From Syntrophobotulus glycolicus DSM 8271 (GTDB lineage Bacteria > Bacillota > Desulfitobacteriia > Desulfitobacteriales > Syntrophobotulaceae): DNA of 64,000 nucleotides. Positions 16,371 through 23,916 of the stretch are shown here, one piece after another; position 1 is the stretch's first letter; every line of letters starts with the position of its first letter. The stretch spans positions 1,426,001 through 1,490,000 of the forward strand of contig NC_015172.1 of assembly GCF_000190635.1 (NCBI RefSeq), read 5' to 3'. The translations under genes were made by a program, and so were the position numbers. The notes under the pieces are model-generated. The model was not told where the DNA came from and did no database searches. It worked only from the letters and a program-made list of their open reading frames with translations.

Positions 16371-17393
16371 ATGCCTAAGGTTTCAACAGCATTCTCCGGC
16401 GATGTGGGGACCCCGGTTAACCGGGGTCCCCACCCTAAAGAAAAAGTATCGAACCAAAAATACCTGTATTGGTCGCTCCTTACTCTGGCCGGTTTTGCCG
16501 CGGCGGCAATCATCAGCCTGACCGTTCCCAATACTCAGGATGTCCGTGATACCGCTTACCGCTTTGCCCTGCTTGGCCTGATTGTGCTCTATACGGGTGT
16601 GGCTGTCTATTCGTTTTTCGACCCGGCCAGACGCTTGAAATTGATCAAGCGCGCTCCTTTCCGCTTGGCGATGGGCATTGTTTTGCTGGCCTGGGATTTA
16701 CTGAGCACCAAGCTCGACATTCTCCCTATGCCGTTTTTTCCCGGACCTTCGAAAGTAGCGGGAGTTGTGCTGGAAGAATACGCGTTCTTGCTCAGCAATA
16801 CCGGTTATTCCCTGCGCTTGTTTCTCTGCGGGTTTTTGGCCGGTATCGTTTTGGGTGTCGGAACCGGGATTCTGATCGGCTGGTTTTCCAGGGTTCATTA
16901 TTGGGTCTTCCCAGCCTTGAAAATCACCGGTGTTGTGCCGGCGGTGGCCTGGATGCCGTTTGCCCTGACCATTTTTCCCACCTCTTTTATGGCCGGAGTA
17001 TTCATCATCGCCATTAGCGCCTGGTTTCCGGTGGCCTATATGACGTCCCAGGGGATTGCCAATACGCATAAGGTTTATTTTGAGGTGGCGAAAACCCTGG
17101 GCGCCAAGCAGAGCTACCTGCTGTTTCGCGTGGCGCTGCCTAACGCCGTGCCGCAGATTTTTACGGGGATCTCCACGGCCAACGGTCTGGCCTTTACCAC
17201 CCTGGTCATCTCGGAAATGATGGGCGCGAAGGGCGGTCTTGGCTATTATATCAACTGGGCGAAAGCCTGGTCGTCTTATTACAAGGTCTATGCCGCGATT
17301 ATCGTCATGGCGGTCCTCTTCTCTCTGATCATGAAGCTGATTGCCTTGATTCAGAGCCGTCTTTTGATCTGGCAAAGGGGGTTGGTAAAATGA
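16371..17393 (+). CDS. ABC importer permease (SsuC/TauC type)
   Basis: 340 residues. After an unusual hydrophilic 28-residue N-terminus come two extra helices and then the BPD_transp_1 fold, with the EAA-type loop EVAKTLGAKQSYLLFRVALPNAVPQIFTGI that docks on the ATPase. It forms the membrane channel for the neighbouring binding protein. The start behind GAGGAGG is good. Codons 12-21 are made of a perfect 30-bp palindrome, which is odd for coding sequence. It overlaps the ATPase gene by 4 bp. Confidence 0.88.
   Translation: MPKVSTAFSGDVGTPVNRGPHPKEKVSNQKYLYWSLLTLAGFAAAAIISLTVPNTQDVRDTAYRFALLGLIVLYTGVAVYSFFDPARRLKLIKRAPFRLAMGIVLLAWDLLSTKLDILPMPFFPGPSKVAGVVLEEYAFLLSNTGYSLRLFLCGFLAGIVLGVGTGILIGWFSRVHYWVFPALKITGVVPAVAWMPFALTIFPTSFMAGVFIIAISAWFPVAYMTSQGIANTHKVYFEVAKTLGAKQSYLLFRVALPNAVPQIFTGISTANGLAFTTLVISEMMGAKGGLGYYINWAKAWSSYYKVYAAIIVMAVLFSLIMKLIALIQSRLLIWQRGLVK
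16404..16433. repeat. Perfect 30-bp palindrome inside the permease 5' coding region
   Basis: The arm GTGGGGACCCCGGTT is followed at once by its exact reverse complement. It lies about 33 bp after the permease start codon and encodes the hydrophilic DVGTPVNRGPHP stretch. In RNA it would make a very stable hairpin close to the ribosome-loading region. Confidence 0.85.
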
Positions 17394-18175
17394 GCCTGGA
17401 AAATCTGATCGAAATTGCCGCGGTCAGCCGCACCTATCTGGACGCCAATGAGAACACCGTTGAAGCCCTGAAGGGGATCAGTCTCTCCATCAAAAAAGGA
17501 GAATTTTTGTCGATTATCGGTCCCTCCGGCTGCGGGAAAACGACCCTTTTGCGCCTGATCGCAGGGCTTGATGCCCCGGAAAGCGGTAAAATCACTCTGG
17601 AGGGGGAGACCATCACCGCTCCCGATCCCCATCGCGGCTATGTGTTTCAGCAGGGCAGCCTGTTTCCCTGGCTGACGGTGGAAAAAAATATTGCCGCAGG
17701 GCTGAAAGCCCGGGGGGTTTATCAAAAAGAAAAGGGAGAAGTCGCCAAATATCTGGCCCTGATCGGCCTGGAAGGATTTGAAAAAGCTTATCCCCACCAG
17801 ATCTCGGGCGGGATGGCCCAGCGGGTGGCCATTGCCCGGTCTCTCATCAACCGGCCTGCCGCTCTGCTGCTTGATGAACCGATGGGCGCGCTGGATTCCT
17901 TTACCCGGGCCGATTTGCAGGATAAGCTGCTGGAACTTTGGCAGAGAGATCAGACGACAATGATTCTCGTGACCCACGATGTGGACGAAGCAGTCTATTT
18001 AAGCGACCGGATCGTCATCATGACCCCACGGCCCGGCACAATCAGCGAAATCCTGGACATCCGGCTGCCTCGTCCCCGCCACAGAAACGGGGCGGAATTT
18101 ACGGCCCTGCGCAGCAGTATTCTGGAAAAGCTCCATCTGGCCAGCGCCGGCCTCCAGCCGGAATACGCCATATAA
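17390..18175 (+). CDS. ABC importer ATPase (SsuB/TauB type)
   Basis: 261 residues with Walker [10 protein letters not shown], a Q-loop [13 protein letters not shown], signature [15 protein letters not shown], Walker [12 protein letters not shown] and the switch His in VTHDVDEA. This is the nitrate/sulfonate/taurine importer class of ATPase. It is coupled to the permease by ATGA and ends the operon in front of a strong terminator, so the transcript may run from the sulfhydrylase leader to here. Confidence 0.9.
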   Translation: MSLENLIEIAAVSRTYLDANENTVEALKGISLSIKKGEFLSIIGPSGCGKTTLLRLIAGLDAPESGKITLEGETITAPDPHRGYVFQQGSLFPWLTVEKNIAAGLKARGVYQKEKGEVAKYLALIGLEGFEKAYPHQISGGMAQRVAIARSLINRPAALLLDEPMGALDSFTRADLQDKLLELWQRDQTTMILVTHDVDEAVYLSDRIVIMTPRPGTISEILDIRLPRPRHRNGAEFTALRSSILEKLHLASAGLQPEYAI

Positions 18176-18217
18176 AACGAATACTGCCTGCCGGAAAAAG
18201 GCAAACAGAAAACAATC

Positions 18218-18271
18218 AAACAGAGCAAAAACCGGGAAAAACATTTTTTGCCCGGTTTTTGCTCTGTTTAT
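18218..18271. terminator. Long bidirectional terminator between the sulfur operon and the LysE gene
   Basis: ACAGAGCAAAAACCGGG and CCCGGTTTTTGCTCTGT are exact inverse copies around a short A/T-rich loop. The stem serves both converging transcripts. Confidence 0.85.
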
Positions 18272-18272
18272 A

Positions 18273-18899
18273 TTACACTTTTTTGAAAATCATTTGAAAA
18301 GCAAAATAGATCAATAATAATCCAACAATCAAGTTTAACATTTGTATTATACTGTTAGAAAGAAAATGTTTGGTCAAGCTTCCTCCTAAAGCGATTAGGG
18401 TTAAAAATAGAACTGAGGACAGGAATATCCCTAAACCAAAAAAATAAATAGCCTTCCGTTTCATGTTTTCTTCTATAACTTTAGTTGAAAATACACCTGC
18501 GAGAAAAATTATTGTCAGCGGATTTGAAACGGTTAAAAGAATTGCCTGGAAGAACACAACACTTGAATTCAAATGATTTTCCAGACCCAAATTTGGTAAA
18601 AAGCTGACATTGAATTGACTGAAAACTATGCTCAATCCAAAAATAAACAAGATAACAGTACTGAATATTTTTAAAGCAATTTTTATTTTTTTTCTTTCTA
18701 TTAATGAAGAGATACCAAGAATAGCAGCAAGGATGTAGAGGCCATCAATGATCACCACACCTGCTACTGCCGTTTCTGCGATGTAAAATCCTTTTGATGA
18801 TGCTGTTTGAAAGATAAAGATACAGACAGGACCGATTGCGAATTGGAGCAACAGTCCAAATTTCAAACCTTTAAAAACCATTCTGCACCTCTTAAGCAT
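18273..18899 (-). CDS. LysE/RhtB family amino-acid exporter
   Basis: 208 residues with six hydrophobic segments. The N-terminus reads FGLLLQFAIGPVCIFIFQTASSKGF, the LysE-family GP motif region, and a later TVSNPLTIIFLAGVF matches the conserved NP motif. The family exports amino acids or other small polar compounds. The ATG at 18899 has TAGGAGAA in front; 18881 (MVFKGLKFG) is an alternative with AGAGGTG. A promoter TTGACA-17-TAGCAT on this strand lies at 19012-19040. Codon usage is more AT-rich than the sulfur operon it faces. Confidence 0.82.
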   Translation of the reverse strand: MLKRCRMVFKGLKFGLLLQFAIGPVCIFIFQTASSKGFYIAETAVAGVVIIDGLYILAAILGISSLIERKKIKIALKIFSTVILFIFGLSIVFSQFNVSFLPNLGLENHLNSSVVFFQAILLTVSNPLTIIFLAGVFSTKVIEENMKRKAIYFFGLGIFLSSVLFLTLIALGGSLTKHFLSNSIIQMLNLIVGLLLIYFAFQMIFKKV

Positions 18900-19180
18900 C
18901 CGGTTCTCCTAAAAAATAAAGAGACCCTAAAAAGTTGGGCCTCCAGATAACTGGTTGGCAAAACAAAAATTCGTTAAGTTATGCTGACATGATTTAATTT
19001 GTATAGTATTTATGCTAATGAAATAAGGTTAAATTGTCAATTCATTATTGGATAAAAGCTTTACTGTTTTGCTCATGTCAAAAGTGGAGGGGATACATCA
19101 AATCGAAATGAATATCCGGGTCTGCTTAACATTAACGGTTATGGTATAATAGAAAATAATGGTTAAAAGGAGGGATGCGT

Positions 19181-19978
19181 GTGGATCAATACAGCCGGGC
19201 TGTCCAATTGTGGCAGTCGTATCAAATAGCTTCGGCTGCCGAGCTGGACAAATATCTTGACAGCTTTCGCATCCTGTTCGCGTTCCATTCCGGAAAGATC
19301 GAAAACGAGGAAGTTACTTATCACGATACAAGAGAAATATTTGAAAATGGTAAGGTTGCCAATTACACCGGTAGTCCCCGTACGATATTTGAACAACAAA
19401 ATCAAAAGCTGTGCTATGAGTTCTTGAAAGAGAAAATCGTGAATCAGGAACCGCTGAGCATCGGGCAGATAAGAGAAATCCATAAGATTCTTACCAGCGG
19501 GACCTATGATGAACGAAGGTATATTGAGAACGAAGAACGTCCGGGCGAATTTAAGAAACACGATTACGTAACCGGCGTTCATGAGGTGGGTTCTGCCGCC
19601 GAAGATGTGGAGCAGGATCTGACAGAGCTGGTCGCAGAAATGAATTCGTATGATGGCGGGGACACGTTGAAAGCCGCCGCCTATCTTCATGCCCGGTTTG
19701 AGTATATTCATCCTTTCGCAGACGGCAATGGCAGAGTGGGCAGGACTCTCGTGAACTATTTCCTCATGACCCATGACCATCCGCCCCTTATTGTCTACGA
19801 CGAGGATAAGCGGCTATATTATGAGTGTCTGCAAAAGTATGATGAAGCCGAGGAACTACATTCCTTGTATGAATTTCTGAGATATGAAACAGAAAAAACC
19901 TGGAAAAAGGCACTGTCACTTACCGAAGGCTTGAAGCAGGAGCGAAAGGGCTTGACGGATTTCACCCAACGTATGTGA
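19181..19978 (+). CDS. Fic domain protein (probable AMP-transferase, class II)
   Basis: About 265 residues. The Fic core HPFADGNGRVGRTLVNYF (catalytic His near residue 177) matches HxFx(D/E)GNGRxxR. An N-terminal SGKIEN (about 37-42) fits the inhibitory helix motif (S/T)xxxE(G/N), so the protein should be auto-inhibited by its own N-terminal helix. Fic proteins transfer AMP or another nucleotide to protein hydroxyls. The GTG start sits 6 bp after AGGAGGG, while the in-frame ATG at 19175 is too close to that site. TATAAT at 19145-19150 may be the -10. No antitoxin gene is adjacent. Confidence 0.88.
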   Translation: MDQYSRAVQLWQSYQIASAAELDKYLDSFRILFAFHSGKIENEEVTYHDTREIFENGKVANYTGSPRTIFEQQNQKLCYEFLKEKIVNQEPLSIGQIREIHKILTSGTYDERRYIENEERPGEFKKHDYVTGVHEVGSAAEDVEQDLTELVAEMNSYDGGDTLKAAAYLHARFEYIHPFADGNGRVGRTLVNYFLMTHDHPPLIVYDEDKRLYYECLQKYDEAEELHSLYEFLRYETEKTWKKALSLTEGLKQERKGLTDFTQRM

Positions 19979-20323
19979 CAAAAAACAATAAGGGATGTGA
20001 TAACTTAATTATTTTGAGCTGCCTGCAGATGGAACATTTGTTATTTTTCTCATTTTGGCAGAATAAATCTGATCTGATAATCAATAGTACGGAGATAAGA
20101 GAATTAAGACGGCTCAAAGCACAGTAAGCTAACAACTGGTTCGACAGCAGTCAGGATGGTTCCGGTTTAGCCGTCCGGATACGCCTGAATAAAAAGCTGC
20201 GAAATAAAATTAACTTGCAAGTTTAAAATCAATTCCAGATAGTTATATTTTGTGTGATAATACAGGAAAAAATTAAAATACAGGAAAATAGAGGGACATG
20301 CTTCTTGGGAGAGTTAAAAAATT
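19979..20323. other. Intergenic stretch without a recognisable gene
   Basis: AT-rich sequence between the Fic gene and the decayed cell-wall gene. I see no ORF with a ribosome site and no strong hairpin. Confidence 0.5.
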
Positions 20324-20785
20324 TATGGCATTTATTATCGTATTGAGCATGGTATGATACTTCGGCCCAAGTAGTTGACAAATGGACAGTAAAACCGGGA
20401 CACCCGTAATTTTAGTCAGCGGGGGAAATTATGCGGATGCCTTGGTCATCAGCAGTGCAGCAGCAAAGCAATATCCCATACTTTTATTTTCCCCAAATGG
20501 CCTAAAAGAAAAGATCAGAACAAAGCTTGCAGCTATTAAACCGGTAAAAGTATATATTATCGGCGGAGAGGGAGCAATCAGACTAAAGGTTAAGGAACAG
20601 GCCGCCCAAATCACAGGGCTGGAAGTGTCTATGCGGCGAAGCACAATGCCCCAATAATTTTGGTGAGTGACAAATTGTCCGATCAAGTTGTTAATTATCT
20701 GGTTACCATCAAGTTAAATGAAGCAACTATTTTTGGGGGAGGATCGGCTGTTAGTAGAGGGATTGAACAGCAACTTGAACGGTAG
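20324..20785 (+). pseudogene. Decayed cell-wall-binding (CWB2-type) gene
   Basis: The middle frame encodes TPVILVSGGNYADALVISSAAAK...VKVYIIGGEGAI, typical of the CWB2 domains that anchor clostridial surface proteins to the wall. At about 20625 the match moves to another frame, which reads YAAKHNAPIILVSDKLSDQ...ATIFGGGSAVS up to a stop at 20785. Upstream, a signal-peptide-like start (MAFIIVLSMV) ends in a stop. Two breaks in less than 500 bp mark it as a relic. Confidence 0.65.
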
Positions 20786-20960
20786 ACAAGAAATAGGAAA
20801 CGCTTGAGTTAAAACTAAGCTGTTTTCCTGCCTGCCAATTTGCCCTATTCCAGCAATACCAAGTGCATTGATTTTTGTCAAAGCTCATATTGCTTACCGG
20901 AGTAGGATAACGATCATAACCTTGTACCTTTGTACCAACTAAATCGGCCCATCCTGACAT
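20751..20960 (-). CDS. Short ORF resembling part of a CHAP amidase domain
   Basis: 69 residues behind a GGAGAG site. The segment NQCTWYCWNRANWQAGKQL resembles the catalytic-Cys region (CTWYxWxRA) of CHAP endopeptidases and phage-type amidases. The frame ends right after that motif, so the catalytic His part is missing, and it overlaps the end of the decayed CWB2 gene. Most likely a truncated relic; expression as a tiny peptide is not excluded. Confidence 0.4.
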   Translation of the reverse strand: MSGWADLVGTKVQGYDRYPTPVSNMSFDKNQCTWYCWNRANWQAGKQLSFNSSVSYFLSTVQVAVQSLY

Positions 20961-21092
20961 TCTTGATCTCTCCTTTAAATCATTTTAACTTGCATATCTC
21001 ATTATTAAAGAGAAAAAGATATTCAAATTGTGAAGCCTGCTCAAATAAAAATGTAATGTGTTTATAATGGTTTTTGAAAATTGCCGCCGGAT

Positions 21093-21130
21093 GGACAGGC
21101 CGAGTTGAACTCTGCCTGTCCATTTATTTT
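21093..21130 (+). terminator. Terminator-like hairpin in the intergenic region
   Basis: GGACAGGC (21093-21100) pairs with GCCTGTCC (21114-21121), followed by ATTTATTTT. The surrounding stretch 20961-21374 holds no gene. It also contains a CCGCCGC/GCGGCGG hairpin at 21261-21279, which may belong to the leader of the sigma-factor gene. Confidence 0.5.
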
Positions 21131-21374
21131 ATGAGCCTGCTTGTCCGGGGGTGATGAGGGCGCACCACTTTACATAACAGAGGTCCCGCAACTTAGAATA
21201 GATGAATGTAATAAGACGCTGTGGGACTCTTCGGAACGTTATATAAAATCATGCGCAGGGCCGCCGCGTCCTGCGGCGGAAATACTAAAGTAATTTAAGA
21301 ATTTGAGATATCCAGGAATTGAAAGTAAAGGAGGAGGGATTCCTTTCAACAATCCCGTTCATTGAGGCATGATC

Positions 21375-21458
21375 ATGTCAGAAAAACTGAATCCGGTCGT
21401 ATTAATACATGAGAAGCTTCTCAAGGAATCATTGAAGACGGAGGGGACATGGAGATAA
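21375..21458 (+). CDS. Short leader ORF overlapping the ECF sigma start
   Basis: A 27-residue frame (MSEKLNPVVLIHEKLLKES...) with TGAGG seven bases upstream. It ends ten bases inside the sigma-factor gene, so its translation would carry ribosomes to the sigma start. No family recognised; it may be only a coupling peptide. Confidence 0.35.
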   Translation: MSEKLNPVVLIHEKLLKESLKTEGTWR

Positions 21459-22018
21459 ATGGGACCAATTATGTGCTTCAAATGAAGAAGAAAAACAAAA
21501 AAGCCCTGAAATTTGTCATGGACAGCTATGGTAATCTCATCTACGGCATTGTGCGCAATGTACTGAACACAGGCAATGATGAACAACAAAACATTGAAGA
21601 ATGTATCAATGATGTCTTTTTATCAGTCTGGAGCAATATTGAAAGCTTTGATGAGACCAAGGGCAATTTTAAGAGCTGGATTGCGGCTATCTCAAAATAT
21701 AAGGCGATTGATTATAAAAAGAAACTCGGCAAGCAATATTTTCTGGAACAGTTTGCTGAAAATGAACTCTATGACGAACTTACGACAGAAAGTATTATTA
21801 TCGCGAAGGAAAACAGGAGGGAGCTTTTTGCTGCGCTCCATGAAATGAATGATCAGGACAGGGAGATCTTTATACGGCGTTACTTTCTTTCGGAAGGGAT
21901 AGAAAACATAGCCCAAACATTTTCTGTAGACCGCAATGTCGTGGATCAAAGACTTTCCAGGGGCCGGAAGTTTTTAAAGGAAAAGCTGGCCTCGAAAGGA
22001 GAAATTTGTAATGGATAA
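21449..22018 (+). CDS. ECF-type RNA polymerase sigma factor
   Basis: 189 residues with region 2 (NIEECINDVFLSVWSNIESFDETKGNFKSWIAAISKYKAIDYKK) and region 4 (ALHEMNDQDREIFIRRYFLSEGIENIAQTFSVDRNVVDQRLSRGRKFLKEKL), with region 3 absent as in ECF factors. It should direct RNA polymerase to stress or envelope genes. The last 8 bp overlap the following membrane-anchored anti-sigma gene, the standard arrangement in which the partner holds the factor inactive until a signal arrives. Confidence 0.9.
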   Translation: MEINGTNYVLQMKKKNKKALKFVMDSYGNLIYGIVRNVLNTGNDEQQNIEECINDVFLSVWSNIESFDETKGNFKSWIAAISKYKAIDYKKKLGKQYFLEQFAENELYDELTTESIIIAKENRRELFAALHEMNDQDREIFIRRYFLSEGIENIAQTFSVDRNVVDQRLSRGRKFLKEKLASKGEICNG

Positions 22019-23453
22019 TCAGCGTTTTGGTTTGGAAGAACAAGATATCTATAAGCTCTTTAATGAAGTCCGGTTTGATCAAAGTGAATTTGAGCAAATG
22101 GAAACTGAAATACCGGAAATCTTAAAGAAAAAGATCAAGAGAAATCTGAATAAAGAAATCAGACAAAGAAGTTATCTGAAGCTCGCCCAAAAAGGCTCAA
22201 TCACTGCGGCAGTATTGCTGGCCGGGGTAATTGTGGCCGGGACCGTGTCCCCGGTTTTGGCCGGGAATATTCCGCTGATAAATTCCATATCCCAGATGCT
22301 GAATGATAAATTCGGAGGCCGGGGAGAATATGCCGCCTATTCCCAGTTGGTCGATAAAAGCGTGACAGACAGCGGGGTAACGGTGACCATCAATGAAGCT
22401 CTGGCAGACGATTCGAAACTGATCATCGGTTATACCATCAAAAGCAGCAGCAAAATTAAAAATTTGGAAGTCGTAGGATTACCGAGGTTTTTGCGGGTTA
22501 ATGGCAGTACTGTCGGGGGAGGAAGGGGAACAGGTCAGTATCTTGATGATACCACATTTGTCGGCAGTGATCAGATATCCTATCATTCGTCGTCATCCGC
22601 CGATCAGGTGAAGGTTGATTTGAATATTGACGAGATCATGGGCATCAAAGGGAAATGGGATTTTGCTTTTACAGTCTCAAAGGCTGAACTGGCAAAAAAC
22701 AGTACCGTTTTTGCGCCCAATCAGCAGGTGGATTTGCCGGACTGTATCGTGAAGGTAGATAAGGTCGTTTTTTCGCCGATCGAGAGCACAATTCAATTTA
22801 GCGGGAATGACAAGAATAGCGAAAAAATCGAGGAAAATGAAGCGATGAATTCACATTATAGTTGGATTGTTTTTGATGATCAGGAAAAAGAGCTTATCGC
22901 TAAAGGGGGCAGTTGGGGAGGAAACGCCAACTTGCCCTCGGGCAGGGACTTCAAAGGGGAAGCGCAATTTGAAAAAGTAAAATCTATACCCAAATATCTG
23001 ACAGTCATCCCGTGTAAAGTGACGCCTACCGGCGGTGGCTATGTAAGTACAGATCAAAATGGTCGGGAGGTCACCGGCACCGTGAAAACAAAAGATCCCG
23101 GAGAAAGCATAAAGACGATAAAAGGAAATTACCCGCTTGAGCTTTCTCAGGGAAAGATGGGCAGGCTGATCATCAAGGATCTAAAAACCGAAAACGGCGA
23201 AACTGTTGTCCGCTACACTGCTGAAGGCAAAGCTCCTTACTATCAGGGAAGCAGCCTCCAGATAAAAGACTCTGCCGGTGAGTACGTGACGCCAAAAAGC
23301 TACGAGATCAGAAGGGATGAGGAACATCCCAATGATTTCACCATGGTATTCCCGGCCCTCGATTTAAACAAAGAGTTTAGCCTGTCTACAACCCGGTTTG
23401 AACATATTGAGTTCATGGAGGATCTGAAATTTAAAGTCGAGCTCAATCAGTAA
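22011..23453 (+). CDS. Membrane-anchored anti-sigma protein (DUF4179 type)
   Basis: 480 residues: a cytoplasmic N-terminus of about 60 residues (sigma-binding), one membrane helix (about 63-84), and a large extracytoplasmic beta-rich part with KSVTDSGVTVTINEALADDSKLIIGYTIKS, typical of DUF4179-type regulators, followed by an Ig-like C-terminal half. It overlaps the sigma gene by 8 bp. Its likely role is to sequester the ECF sigma factor and sense an envelope condition. The signal is unknown. Confidence 0.85.
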   Translation: MDNQRFGLEEQDIYKLFNEVRFDQSEFEQMETEIPEILKKKIKRNLNKEIRQRSYLKLAQKGSITAAVLLAGVIVAGTVSPVLAGNIPLINSISQMLNDKFGGRGEYAAYSQLVDKSVTDSGVTVTINEALADDSKLIIGYTIKSSSKIKNLEVVGLPRFLRVNGSTVGGGRGTGQYLDDTTFVGSDQISYHSSSSADQVKVDLNIDEIMGIKGKWDFAFTVSKAELAKNSTVFAPNQQVDLPDCIVKVDKVVFSPIESTIQFSGNDKNSEKIEENEAMNSHYSWIVFDDQEKELIAKGGSWGGNANLPSGRDFKGEAQFEKVKSIPKYLTVIPCKVTPTGGGYVSTDQNGREVTGTVKTKDPGESIKTIKGNYPLELSQGKMGRLIIKDLKTENGETVVRYTAEGKAPYYQGSSLQIKDSAGEYVTPKSYEIRRDEEHPNDFTMVFPALDLNKEFSLSTTRFEHIEFMEDLKFKVELNQ

Positions 23454-23478
23454 CCGGATTGCTATCTAAAAAGCAATC

Positions 23479-23537
23479 ATCAAGGTTGAGGCCAATACAA
23501 TCAGTGTAAAAGAAGAAAGGAGGGCTCTGTATTGATC
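23479..23537 (-). pseudogene. Fragment duplicating the 3' end of the neighbouring ABC permease gene
   Basis: About 55 bp, including TCAAGGTTGAGGCCA, is nearly the same as 23982-24036 within the permease gene. Only this piece is left, so it looks like the scar of a lost tandem paralogue. The rest of 23454-23752 has no gene. Confidence 0.5.
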
Positions 23538-23752
23538 GGAAAGATCCCAGTAGTAATCTGGAAGGTGCCGAACGAAGGCGATTAATAACATTTATATACT
23601 GATTTTGCTAACTATAAGCTGCCTACTTTGGCAGCTTTAAAAATATCTTTGAGAGTAGGATATTTTTAATTAGTTAATCGTTTTATAAACAGGAGGTGAA
23701 ATTTAAAGTTGTCCAATAATTCATTAGACCATCGTCAATTTCTTTCACAATA

Positions 23753-23872
23753 TTATTTGTGTTTGTTTTCTTCCAAAAATTTTCTAATTTTTTTGACCTC
23801 ATCAAAGATTCTAAATACCTTATAGTAGATAATCAGCATGATGATGATTGAAACTAAAATCATTATCTCCAT
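23753..23872 (-). CDS. 39-residue single-helix membrane protein
   Basis: A short gene with an excellent AGGAGGA site six bases before its ATG. The product begins MEIMILVSIIIMLIIYY, one membrane helix, and ends with the basic amphipathic VKKIRKFLEENKHK. It follows the ABC permease gene on the same strand after 44 bp and may be a subunit or regulator of that transporter. No known family is recognised. Confidence 0.6.
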   Translation of the reverse strand: MEIMILVSIIIMLIIYYKVFRIFDEVKKIRKFLEENKHK

Positions 23873-23916
23873 GATTTTCCTCCTGATCCACTTTGGTTAT
23901 TGACACCAGTAAGCTC

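Noticed and set aside
20101-20220. tmRNA or tRNA-like sequence
   Set aside because: A GGTTCGA-like stretch drew attention, but no acceptor stem or cloverleaf can be formed around it.
21261-21279. CRISPR or repeat-array start
   Set aside because: A single GC-rich hairpin without spaced repeats; no cas gene is in the window.
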